Positions 24,034-35,023 of a stretch of DNA of 64,000 nucleotides are shown piece after piece. The position numbers and the translations under genes were made by a program. The notes below the pieces were generated by a model. The model was not told the DNA's origin, did not search any database, and worked only from the letters and a program-made list of their open reading frames with translations. The DNA comes from Mesotaenium endlicherianum (Eukaryota > Streptophyta > Zygnematophyceae > Zygnematales > Mesotaeniaceae). Position 1 is the stretch's first letter. Each line of letters opens with the position of its first letter. The DNA lies in contig WELA01013479.1 in the NCBI GenBank assembly GCA_009602735.1, forward strand, positions 6,766 through 70,765, read 5' to 3'.

Positions 24034-24805
24034 GAAATGAATCGACTTACCAAATAGGCGATTAACAATTAATAAAGATCTTTATATCAGCAAGTAATCT
24101 TGATGGTAATTTCCGTTAACTGGTTAAACGGCAAAGGACAATACACTAGCAGTGAATAATACTCGTAAGTCAAATGCGAGTAAACTAGCATCAATAATGC
24201 AAATCAGTAAACTCATACATAAGCAAGGTTAGAAGACAGTGCGTATCAATGGCTTCTCGCCTTGGATTCAGATCTCTCTCAGTAAGCTGTACAAGAGAGT
24301 TGGCCTCGTTTCCGAATGCCGAACTCGAGAGCAATGCCTAGCATATGTACATGGAATGAGTTTACTGTTCAACGGTCAGTGCGATGGCACCGCCTACCCG
24401 GGAGTTAACCACGTTGGTAGGACCTCGGTTAACCAAATCCACCGCCATCTCCCATCATCCCGAATAGCCATCCATCATAGGGATGTCATCTGGCTATTCA
24501 TCTAGCATATCGCACTTAGATGCATATCAAGGCAGTTCGCTGCTACCGAGTACGGAAGTCAGCTTGCTGTCAAAGAATGTGTCAGTAAGCTGACTTATAT
24601 GGACTTTCAGCCTACTGCTTTTCACTGAGTCAGCAAACTGATAATTATGTAAAGTCCAGCAGACTGACTATTAAGTAAAGTTTAGCAAACTGACTATTAA
24701 CTAAAGTCTAGCAAACTGAATAATAACTAAAGGTCAGCAGGCTGAACTTAATTAACTATTATATTTAAATGAATATTATATCTACTAATATACTGATTCA
24801 TTACA
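24034..24805 (-). repeat. Family D 5' LTR
   Basis: 772 bp, a partner of 15,932-16,677. The 26-bp repeat has four units here (24,651-24,747) against three in the other LTR. TSD AGCAT follows at 24,806-24,810. Confidence 0.92.
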
Positions 24806-25809
24806 AGCATACTCTTATGATCTCTCTCGCCAACTTACATATTACCTTTCCATTTTCAGCTGAAGAGACCAAACGTCAGCTGAATATAGCTGAAGAGGGT
24901 GCAAACAGCGCCTCGTTACCCACTACTTTCACCACTGTGAGAGTGCAGAATAAAGAGGGCGCCCTAAAGTTCAACAATTGGCCTGCCCCAACATCTTGTT
25001 GGACACAGGCGCACAATCAGTCATCCCGGGAAAACGAGCTGTGAAAGCTCTGGGATTGACGGCAAGGAATTCGAAGAAGAGCCCTTTCCAATTGAGGATT
25101 GCATCTGGGCAAGTTACGAAGTCTTGTAGGATCACCCCCAAGCCTGTAAAATTCACAGTTAACTCGGGGGAACCTGAGGAGCGTCATTATGGATAGAGTG
25201 CACGGTGACAGAAGAAGAGAATTATGACATTCTTTTAGGGACGGAAGCTCTGATCCCTTTGGATATGGTTATCAATTTGCGGAAGCAGAAAGTGACTTAC
25301 CAGCAAACATACAAGCAACCAGTAGGAGAAATCCCTGTAAAAATGGTCGACAATGATGAAGCAGCCTACGAAATTTTAGACTGCTGCGCAATCACCGGGT
25401 ACTTGGAGTCCTACGATGATGTGATGAGAGGCGAGGAAAAGGCCTATACATGTATCAACATGCCTGCACCATTAGTATGGCAACCAGGAAGGATGGCCCA
25501 CCTGGAAACTGTGAGTAACATGGATCGCGACCCGCAAGAGCTGCTACTAATACCCTATCCAGTTACCTCCGCATGAAATTAAATGCCAGGAGTGGCACCA
25601 TTGCCTCAAGCGACCATTCAGATGGAGAACTTGTTCAGAGGAACTGGGATGGTGGTGTTGGAACTATTTGTCGGATTAGGTTTTGGGACCATGGCTCTAA
25701 TCCAGAGAGGAATCAAGGTGTCCAAAGTTCTCTACGTGGACAACGACAACAACGCCTTCCGAGCATTTTGAGAAGCCATGAGTCAAATGCGGCAGACGAA
25801 TCATTTTAA
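24806..25809 (+). pseudogene. Family A protease and first part of the DNA methyltransferase (plus copy)
   Basis: Continues family A after element D. The protease region has LLDTGAQSVIPGKRAVKALG (near 25,000-25,060). The methyltransferase region starts near 25,583 with the SAM-binding motif I, VLELFVGLGFGTMALIQRG (about 25,650-25,715). The piggyBac transposon is inserted just downstream. Broken. Confidence 0.8.
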
Positions 25810-28774
25810 CACTAGATAGCCCAACGGATTGTAAGGTTTTTGGCCCAACAGCTACCTCGACTAAAATATTTGTGAAACGTGTAATATTCAACCATACCTC
25901 AAGTATCAAATATATTTTGGAAGGTAATGCCACAACCTAGGTCACGATGCTTTTATTTTTTAAGAAATATTTTTTTTCTGCCCGAAGTATGTAAAAATAT
26001 TTTTTTCAAAGAAAAGATTGATAAAACTGCTAACTTTAAGAGACTACCCTAAAGTTCACACTTGTTTTCACATGTTGTGATTTTCGCCAAAGGTGCACAT
26101 ACATGTCCAGAGTGAGTGTATGAAACATTAGACTGATTGTTGCAATTTCCTAAGAGTTACACCAATTGCCAATTGGGGGGCTTATATGGCCCTGCTTCTT
26201 TGGCACGACCCAATAAGAGTTTGAGCATGACTTATACTTAAGACACTTTGTAGAGCTCTATGCAAGGTAAGCAAACTTAAAATTTAAGGATGTAATGTCT
26301 AACATGAACATCTTAGTGACAATATTTTTAAGAAATTAAATTAATACAAGGTGAATTAATTAAATGATATTTTCAGGGGCAAACAGTTGCAATTTTTCAT
26401 TTTCAATAAAGAAAAAAAAACAAAAAAAATAAATTGAAGTAGGCCCTTCAAAGTCATACTATGGCTTAACAGATATTAAATACAAAAAATGTAATTGTTA
26501 TAGCAAAGATAAGAAATCTGCTACAGTGACAAAAAGTGCACGCGTCTCGCCTAATTTTGCCCCTCACCTCTAACCTCCCTTCTTGCTCCTACATCAAGAT
26601 GGTCAATTTGCCTCTCTGTGTGATAACTCTGAAAGCATTGAGCAGGGCACAAGTACACATTGCAAGGCTCACACATCATGTAAACTTTAGGAGCTCTCAC
26701 ACCACATGCACGTGACCTGAAGGTGCCAGCTGTGCACAGTACGCAACGCTTCCTCTACTTCACCTTTGTGGGGAAGTGCCTGTGAGTCCATCTTGCACCT
26801 GCAACTGTTGGGGCTGGAGTAGTCCGGGTCACCACCTTGCTTGGGCCCTCATCATGAGGATGGCTAAATGTGCACATTTCATCCATAACCTCCATGTACA
26901 TGTCGAACCTCTCTTTCTCTGGATATGCCATCTTGTATAAGATGAACACGTTAGCGAGCAACCCATCAAATATTCCCCAATAGGCCCTGTGCCACTATTT
27001 TCTATTATGAGTACTCTCTCCGTGCTGTAGTTTTTAGCTAGGCACAGGGCATCAAACTGATCTACTGCATCTTTGTACAAGTTATAGTCTAAGACCACTT
27101 GAGTCTTTTGACCGACCACCTTCATTCTGTCATAGATAATGAATGCATAACAGAAATAGGTGATAGCATCACAGAGTGTAAAACTTCCATGCCATACGTG
27201 TATGGCTTGCTAGAATTGTATACTCTAATTGGACATTGTCTATTTCTAACAGGAATAGTTCTCTCATCTATTGTCGTGTTCTTTCCAGGGCTGTAGTATT
27301 CTGAAAAAGTCTTATGACACAAGTCTGTAACAGGTTGTAATTGCCACAACTAATACTTTCTAGAATCTGAAGGAAAACAAGCTCTATTTTTATTGTCTTT
27401 CACATGAAAATATCTCCTTATATCCTTGAACCTATTCCGACTCATGATTGTACCAAAACTAGGAAGAGTGATAGGACCCTTTACTGTAATCTGCCAATAT
27501 TTACCCAACCTTGGGAGAGCATGCAAGCCCATGGCCATGCACAGACCATGAAGAATTACTATCTCTGTGCATGTAACAGGCAACCACTTTTTGGCACCAC
27601 TCAGAGAGGCATACCTATTGGTTTCTACAGCAAGCTGTTCGAAAAATCATATAGGCATCAAGAGGCAAAACACTCCAAAGGGAGACAAAGCACGGAACCT
27701 CCTGTCAGAAAGCCCTTGTAGTCCATGGTGGTATGGCTTACTAGGCTGCAGGAGGTCTTCTCATAACTCTGTCTTGGAGAACCTGGTTGCCAGTCCCACA
27801 CATCTTCCTCTTTTTTGGTCCTCCTCTTCTTGGGTGTCCTCTTGCATGGTCACCTACACAAGAATGGTGTCCTCCTTCTCCTCCTCGGATGCAGAGTTGT
27901 CTTCCTGGCTGTCAGAAGCATCAGAGTCTGTGTCTAACTGCACACATGGACTATTCTCTTTCCTGCTAATCTGCCTTGCTTGAGCCATGAACTTACTTCT
28001 GAATGCAGGTGCTATTATGCTTCCGGTGCCAGAAGGTCTGCCTCTCTTTTTAGCAGGCTCAGATCTAGTATTAGACTGACTGTTATCAAGGTCCTGCACC
28101 ACAGGAGTCTCCAAAATGGCAGCCTGAGATGACCTAAACTGAGCCTGACTGTTAGGCTGAGAATCTGGCAGAGAGTTCTCTTTTTTGCCTTTACACTCCT
28201 ACGGAGACCATTTCAAAATTATCTGCATGGTACCTACGGGAGTTCTCTACAAGAGCTTGAGTATACTTGGGTTTGGTCTTGTCAAATGCAAAGATTACCT
28301 CAAGATAAGGTTCTTGACCTCTCTTACCCTCGCACCACTGCTTCACATCTCCTATCAGGTACATCTCCTCACATTCGTCACCAAATCGATCAAATACCCA
28401 AGGACGACCGTAGGTTATGGCCGGCACAAGGATTCTAGACCCTACAAGAGCGTCGCGAGAAGTTCCTGCGTCATCCATGGCGGAATTAAGAAGGCCGATG
28501 AGGAAGAAGGGTGCTATTTCGAAGCAAACAGAGAGTCCTTCTCTTCGATGAAACTGGAAATTAGCATGTAAAAAAATAACCCCCCCATGCGCGCGTTTTG
28601 TCGGAATGATCTTGCAATTTAATCCAAGTGTCGTTGTGGCATAGCCCACCTGTTAAGACAATTTTCAAAGAAAACGGATCAATATTCAGTAAGTTAGAGC
28701 ATGCACTAGGGCGGCAAGTAGTTGGGCCATAATGTGTCATATGGGCCACATATGCCCCTCCGGTCCATCTAGTG
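25810..28774 (-). mobile_element. piggyBac-type DNA transposon, defective
   Basis: 2,965 bp bounded by the TTAA duplication (25,806-25,809 and 28,775-28,778), the exact target of piggyBac elements. Terminal inverted repeats are short: CACTAGATAGCCC at 25,810 and CACTAGATGGACC inward from 28,774. It sits inside the methyltransferase region of family A. The transposase on its minus strand is decayed, so the element is not autonomous. Confidence 0.9.
26620..28478 (-). pseudogene. piggyBac transposase (DDE_Tnp_1_7 type), decayed
   Basis: Pieces on the minus strand follow the order of a piggyBac transposase. N-terminal part MDDAGTSRDALVG at 28,478-28,191; acidic and basic linker at 28,114-27,854 (AKKRGRPSGTGS, DSDASDSQED); start of the catalytic domain at 27,583-27,350 (LPSFGTIMSRNRFKDIRRYF); core at 27,349-27,122 (YYSPGKNTTIDERTIPVRNR, SSKPYTYGMEVLH); further core pieces at 27,125-26,755; and a C-terminal Cys-rich domain near 26,750-26,635 (RCVLCTAG ... 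CEPCNVYLCPAQC). The pieces lie in different frames with a stop or shift between most of them, about five breaks, so no active enzyme is expected. Confidence 0.85.
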
Positions 28775-28778
28775 TTAA

Positions 28779-29660
28779 GGAGTTTAACGCCAGCCTAACC
28801 AGCATGTGGAGCGTATGGCCGATGGAGACATCATGAATGTGAGGTTGGAAAGCCTGCATCCATACTGGACCGATTGGGTCTTTGCCGGATTCCCTTGTCA
28901 GCCATTTTCTCAAGCCGGAAGGAGGAGAGGATTCAGTGATCCTCGAGCACAGCACGGGGGAAAGATGGTGAAAATCATCCACTCGCTGCGTGAACGCCAG
29001 CACCAATTCCCACCCTAGTTTTAAAATACTCCCGTATAGCCTCTTTTGGCCGAATCGTACGTATTGCAATACTCCGTATCGTGATGCTCCGTATTGGCGT
29101 ATAATCAGATTTTTTGATTTATTTCCGATTTAAAGTCGATTCATTCCACCGACACTCACGTATTTTAGCGTATTCCAACGTACAGGTTTGACTCTCACGA
29201 TCAGTGGGAGAAGTGTTGGGAGTGCTTACTAGGCCAGTGACAATGAGGGATACTTACCCTCAGTATTGCATCAACAAGCCAGGACAATTAAGGGAAGTCT
29301 TGCCTACATTCATAGCATACCGTGAGTCCTGAGCTTTCACCAAAGGAGGACTTGGAATGGTCAAGGATGCCAATGTCAGAAATGCTATGTGGTGAGAACC
29401 TTATGCGATGGAGAAGGGACACTGCCTAGGAACACCAGACAGAATAGTTCAAGACATTATCAGTGTGGTCGGACGACCAGAAGGAGCCAAGATTTCTGGC
29501 AATATGATTGGTCAGCATATTATGACTTGGTTGCTGGAGACTATTGTGACCTGGCAACAGATGACCTTCTTCAACAAACCTATGCCAAAGCCGCCAACAG
29601 TAACAATCGGAGTATTTGTGGTGCGGACTTCCGACCAGAGACCTGACAGAAGTGTGCGCC
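28779..29660 (+). pseudogene. Family A DNA methyltransferase, second part (plus copy)
   Basis: After the piggyBac insertion the C5 methyltransferase continues with the catalytic Pro-Cys-Gln motif IV (FPCQPFSQAGRRRGF, about 28,885-28,930) and, near 29,490-29,560, a motif X-like GNMIGQHIMTWLLETI that matches the minus-strand copy. Between them (about 29,020-29,190) lies sequence unlike the other copy. Broken. Confidence 0.75.
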
Positions 29661-31693
29661 AACGCCGGGAGGCACTTCCAATGCGCAAAATGCAGCAGGG
29701 GAACCCAAGGGTACAAACACCCCTCTCATGGAAGCAAGTGTGGCCGAATTGGCACAATGCCAGGAGCTGCTGAATCAATTGGATGATAGGACTGGTGCGC
29801 TAACAACACCTCTGGAAAGAGAAGATGTTTCCATGACAGACCAGGATTTGGACACTAGGGTCCCGCCACAAAGCAAAGAAAAAGCATCTCGCAGACAGGC
29901 TACACCACCCGGGCTAAGGGAGGAGACGCCTATGCTAGAGAGAGGACCATCATCCAGGGGAGAAGAAACGCCCAAACAACAGCAGACACTGCCAGCAGAA
30001 GAAGTAACTCCTATGCGCGAGGAAACTATGAAGGTGAGGATTTAGGATATGATACTAACGCCAGCCCAAGAGCAACTACGAATGGACATTATTGGGAGGC
30101 AAGCTTGAGCAGCTGGGAAGCTAATCAGATTTGCCTTTCATCCTCACCAGACCCGGTATGGTCAAATGGGATTTGGAGTACCCTTGAGGAGTCACCTAAG
30201 AAGAGTGACGAATGCCAGTGCAATATTGGCAAATGGGCTGAAGCAAGCAGCCAGAAGTTAGGAGGGTTTGGAAAGATTATTTGTTTGGAAATAAGCATTG
30301 AAGACCACAAGGGATTGGGAGAGAGACTGGTCGAAACCTTTTGCACATCGGGCCCAGAGTCGACCAAGGAGAAGCAGCATCTAATAGCAATTTGTCTGAC
30401 AGCTGGAAAGATCACCGCGCAGATAATGGATCAGCTTCTAGAGGCAAACTTTGATTGGCGCAGAGAGGAGAAGGTGACGCAGGCAGCCCACGCTTTACAA
30501 TCTGCAATTGTCAACATGGCTAAACTTAATCTGGAGAACGACAAGGAGTCATCACCACCAGGAGTGGAGGAGCCAATTGAAGCCAAGGCAAAAATGCCGG
30601 ACATGCCAAAGTTTGACTTGCCTGCGCTCACAGATGGAGGGGACGTGAGAAACGAGATTCCACGCTTTCCCATTCCAAGACTGGATTTGTTGGAGCTGCA
30701 AGAGCTCAGAACAGACGACTGGGTGGCAGACCACTTGATGCTAGAAGTGGCCCAACCCAACAGATCTATACAACGACCTAAGATCTCTCGCTCCCAACAC
30801 TCCTACCGCCGACGCTGCAGCACGGGAACCTACCACACAGGAGGGGCTGCAGCGGCCACCAGAGGTAACGGCAGCTGTTGCTAAGGCAGAGTCAGTTTGG
30901 GATAAGCCACAAGGCCGCGTAAGCTGGCCAAGGAATGTGGTCCGCAAGGGAAACGCGCCATTCAAACGGATGCTGATGCATTATTTCAAGTATCGAGGGG
31001 AGCCTCGCAACGAAGGAGTGCCACGAGGATTTACAGCCGCCCCACCAAAGCCAATTATGAATATTCTGCAGAGGGAAGGTGAGACAGGTCCAACCTGCAG
31101 AGCAATCGCATTAAGAATTAAAATTTCCATGGTAACACCCTCCACCACTGGAACGTGGGGAAGGGCGGTACCTGCCCCTAGGGTGCCAACAGCTTCAAAA
31201 CAAGAGCTCGTTGACCTGAGAAGGACAGTGGAGCGCTTGGTAGAGGGAAACATTATGCGCAACAGGTTGGCAGACCTGCAAGATTGTGTCACGTGACTGG
31301 ATAATCACACCCCCACCAGGAGGAAATCCTGGAGTAACCGTGGACCGCATTGCCATGATCGAGAGACAATGGGGATGGTCTATCGATCCCAGGACGGCAA
31401 CCTCCAACCCAGCTGGATTGCCAGTAGCCAACGCTCATCCACAACCTGAAGAAGGCGGAACGGGCATCAGCTAGACCAGAGAAGACGAAGAGCGGATTTT
31501 GCGTCAACCAGTAAAGAGGCGGTTGAAGTATATTTTCCAGCAAGAGAAGTGCCAATCTCTAGGAAAGGGAAAGGCTGTAGAGCCTAAGCCTCAAGAGGAA
31601 CAGGCTGAGAAGCCTGTCACTCCACCATCAAGCAACCATGCTGAGAAGTTAGAAAGTAAGGACAAGGGCGAAAAAACCCCACCTGAACCTTAG
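29661..31693 (+). pseudogene. Family A linker between methyltransferase and reverse transcriptase (plus copy)
   Basis: No known domain was recognised. The stretch from 30,105 to 30,884 is open and includes an amphipathic, helical-looking part (QAAHALQSAIVNMAKLNLEN). The part from about 30,950 to 31,690 matches the linker of the minus copy at 37,610-36,809, including an IERQWGWSIDPRT block and a Lys/Pro-rich tail. The stretch 29,700-30,940 has no clear match in the minus copy. Confidence 0.6.
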
Positions 31694-31762
31694 GAGTAAC
31701 AACTACTGGACGCTTTTGCTAGAGAGAAGCAACCCAAAACTGAGACTTTTGCCATTGGAAAA

Positions 31763-33106
31763 ATGATCTCATCCCAGCAAAGAGCACAGTTAGAGAGGCT
31801 GCTGAAGACACACCGCAAGGTGTTTGCTTTCACTAAAGAGGAAATTGGTAGAACCACTGCTAACGTGTGTGAAATCACGCTGACCACTGACAAGCCTGTC
31901 AAACTTGGGCCGTATAAGCTCAGTCAGACAGAGTGGGACTGTGTGGAGAAAACCTGCCAGGAATTGCATAAGCTTGGCATGATTGAAAAAGCAACATGGG
32001 ACTTCCACAGTAGTAGTTGCAAAGAAGGAAGAGATTGGCAATTACACTGCCACCCGCATGTGTGGTGATTACAAGAAAATTATATCTCTACACAGAGCCA
32101 GACAGCTATGTAATGCTTACACCATAGCAAATCTTCTCTATTATTACCACCGGGAGGATTATTAGCATCATTGTTATGCGCCAACGCTTCAACCAGATCC
32201 CTTTGAAAACAGACGATTGAAGTAAGACTGCTTTCTGGGCTCAAACAGAATTATGGCAATGGACATTAATGCCATTTGGGCTGAAAAATGCCCCCGCCAT
32301 ATTTCAAAGGACAATGGCTAAAGTACTAGAGGGGCTAGACTTTGCAAAATCATACATTGATGATGTTGTGGTGTTTAGTGAGTCAATTGAGCAGCACCTC
32401 AAACACTTGGAACAAGTGTTCCAGCGCCTGGAGAAATTCCATATGACGTTGCATCCTGGGAAGTGCAGGTTCTGTGGGGCACATGTGCCCTACTTAGAAC
32501 ATGAGATTGGGAGCAATGCTATGTCCCCTCATGCTGTAAAGACTAAAGCCATTTACAAAAGACTTGCATCCGCGAATGTGACCAAGCTGAGAGCTCTGCT
32601 AGGACTCAGCGATTACTATCGCAAATTTGTGAAGGATTATAGCAAAATTGCTAAGACTTTGACAGAACTCTTGAAGAAGGATGTACCTTTTGTGTGGACT
32701 GAAGTCCAAAAGAGGGTCATGAACGAGCTAAAGAAGAAGCTGGAGACAGCCCCAGTCTTGCGCACGCCAGACTACTCAAAGCAGTTCAACCTGCACACCG
32801 ACTGGAGTCGTGTGGGATTTGGCGCAGTACTCACTTTGGCTGAAAGTCCTAAGGAGAAAGTACGTAATTGCCTACGCCTCTCGCTCTAACAACCGAGCAG
32901 AGAGAAATTACTTGTCCTATGAAGGAGAGTTGTTGGCAGTGGTTTGGACTCTCGCACATTTCAGAGAGTATCTTTGGGAAAGACCTTTCACGCTAATCGC
33001 AGAGCACTCGTCTTTGATTTGGCTAATGAAGAATGGAGACCTCACCAATAAGCTAGCTCGCTGGGCCCTCAAGCTGCAAGAGTACCAGATGATAGTGGTG
33101 CATTGG
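31763..33106 (+). pseudogene. Family A reverse transcriptase and RNase H, first part (plus copy)
   Basis: Ty3/gypsy RT landmarks: VCEITLTTDKPVKLGPYKLS, MPFGLKNAPAIFQRTM, SYIDDVVVFSESIEQHLKHL and LLGLSDYYRKFVKDYSKIAK. RNase H follows (LHTDWSRVGFGAVL, YEGELLAVVWTLAHFREYLW). Element B interrupts it at 33,107. Broken. Confidence 0.85.
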
Positions 33107-33410
33107 TGTAACGATCTGAGCTTTTCAAGCGTATTTGGGACGTTTTCCCGATTACCTAAAACACGCTATACTATTTATCATACATTATTTGATAAATGAT
33201 TGCATCACATTGAACTATTTGCCACACGCGTGTGCCGATTAATTCCCGGTCGATTGGCAAAACGACCGAGATACTATTGCAAAAAGCGTCGTAACGTAAT
33301 TCAACTACTTCGCAAAAGTACGACATAATTATTCATAAAGTTACTTTGATTAATTATGAGAGGAATCTTAATTAATCATTGTTTGATTAAGTTATTTTGA
33401 TTGTCATTAT
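33107..33410 (+). repeat. Family B LTR, first segment (plus copy)
   Basis: TGTAACGATCTGAGC start. It matches the reverse complement of 42,989 to about 42,690. It stops where the minus-strand family A copy is inserted and resumes at 50,444. Confidence 0.85.
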
Positions 33411-33714
33411 TGTTGTGCCTAACAGTGTCGGTCCCTCGGCACGTGCGTAGCCTTCCAACACGTGTGCCTTCGACCTGGCCGATGTGTCGGTGGCCCTCCT
33501 CACGTGTGGGCAAACATGGTCGATCGACCTTCGCACGTGTGTCGGTGACAAGCCTTACCAAGGTTGACCCATCCTTGGGCTCCTGAACTTGCACCATGCA
33601 ACCATGACCAACACTCAGAGCAATGTTCTCCTTCACCCAGCTCTCACCATCTGCTTATCCTAAGACTTAGCGAAAACATTTAAAAATACTTGCCTTGCCT
33701 TAATTCCTCTTACA

Positions 33715-33726
33715 CCCCTCCCTTTC
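33715..33726 (-). other. Family A polypurine tract (minus copy)
   Basis: GAAAGGGAGGGG precedes TGTAAGAGG on the minus strand. The plus copy has AAAAGGAAGGGG before TGTCAGG at 62,745-62,756. Conservation of both the tract and the following TGT suggests a real plus-strand priming site. Confidence 0.6.
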
Positions 33727-35023
33727 AGCTGAGGCGTCCCTGCCTTTTTTGCTGAAAGCTATTATTTTCAGCCCTGCGACTAGGGGTTTTAGGAAGGCAA
33801 TCAGAACATTCCCATCGTCCTGCCATAATCTCTTCCTTGCCAATGCAGAAAGTGTGCCAACGGGCACCACACATATCGCAAGTTACCATTGCTTCTTGAT
33901 CATCTAGCACTTTGCAGCTGGCACAAGGCGTGGCTGGCACCAATTCCTCGGGCACAACCCTAACCGTAGGATCAGTACTTGGCAAATGGCATAGCGAGCA
34001 ATTCTGCACGTGGTCTCTCATGGTTTTACCATCAGAACCTTCCAGTTCTAACACACCATTGTCAAACGCATGTTTCACGCGTAAGATCACTGCACCTGAA
34101 CTGGTGTCGATGGTGGTCTTGGTCTGGCGCTTGCGATAGACGAAGTCTCCTTCTTGAATCTGCGTCATCTGCAGGCGATAGCTCCCGTCTCGCGTCCTGG
34201 CGTAACGATGCGTGTCTCTTTTCTGCGCAATTTTCAGATTGTCCAGCGCAGCCGGCATCATGCGCTCAAATAACGCCTTACGGCGTACCATCACCTTTAG
34301 CGGTTCATCAGGGCTGTCCAGGTCTTTCACCTGTTCAATCTCCTGCTTGATGCTGCTGGGCACTACTGGACTTTTGCCAAACAGTATCTGATATGGCGAG
34401 TAATTTGCCAAGGCAGCCTGCTTGCTAAATTTGTAACCCATAACCAACCATGGCAGGGCCAGATCCCAATCACGCTTGTCATGCTCAAGGCAAAACTTGC
34501 GCAAAGCAAGCTTAATGGTTTGCACCATCCTTTCTGCCAGACCATCTGCTTGCGGATGATCTCTAGATGTAGTGCGATGATTGATGAAGCATCTATCCAA
34601 GAGTTTCTGAAAAGACCCTTGGAACTCAGACCCTTGGTCTGTCAGCACTTCTGCTGGAGCTCCATGACGCACAATTACACCATTGAGGAGTGCTTCCGCG
34701 GTCCCTAGACTCTCCTTAGCAGTCAGAGGCACAACCTCTACACACTTAGAAAAATGCTCAATCATGACCATGATATATTTGTTACCTCGCTTAGACAGCG
34801 GTAGCTCACCTGCGAGATCGCAGCTCCAGCGGTAGCCTAGGCCCATGATTGGCAAAGGTTGCAAGTGTGGATGTTGCTGTGTAAAACCAGCCTTGACGCG
34901 ATCACAGCTTTGGCAAGCCTTGATCGCATCTTCACACTGCTGCTTCATGCCCCTCCACCAATAAGACAGCTCCAAAAGACTATACGTCTTCTTGACACCA
35001 TAGTGTCCAGTATTCTCGTGCAT
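33725..35023 (-). pseudogene. Family A integrase with C-terminal PHD finger (minus copy)
   Basis: 432-residue open stretch. Integrase zinc finger (HENTGHYGVKKTYSLLELSY ... CQSCDRVK), catalytic core (DLAGELPLSKRGNKYIMVM, EVLTDQGSEFQG, HPQADGLAERMVQT) and C-terminal part lead into a Cys4-His-Cys3 PHD finger at about residues 367-409 (33,925-33,797): CASC, CDMC, WHTFC and WECSDC. PHD fingers bind histone H3 tails; here it would have been suited to guide integration. The element as a whole is broken. Confidence 0.87.

Larger units (their letters stand above)
15932..24805 (-). mobile_element. Family D Ty3/gypsy chromovirus, looks whole
   Basis: Element of 8.9 kb on the minus strand, inserted in family A with a 5-bp duplication AGCAT (15,927-15,931 and 24,806-24,810). 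Parts from its 5' end: LTR 24,805-24,034, tRNA-iMet-type primer site, gag, pol with C-terminal chromodomain, a third ORF, polypurine tract, LTR 16,677-15,932. By eye the LTRs differ at roughly 4% of sites plus one repeat-unit change, so it is fairly young but not new. Gag and pol lie in different overlapping frames, as in families that use programmed frameshifting. No obvious break was seen in the three ORFs. Confidence 0.93.
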
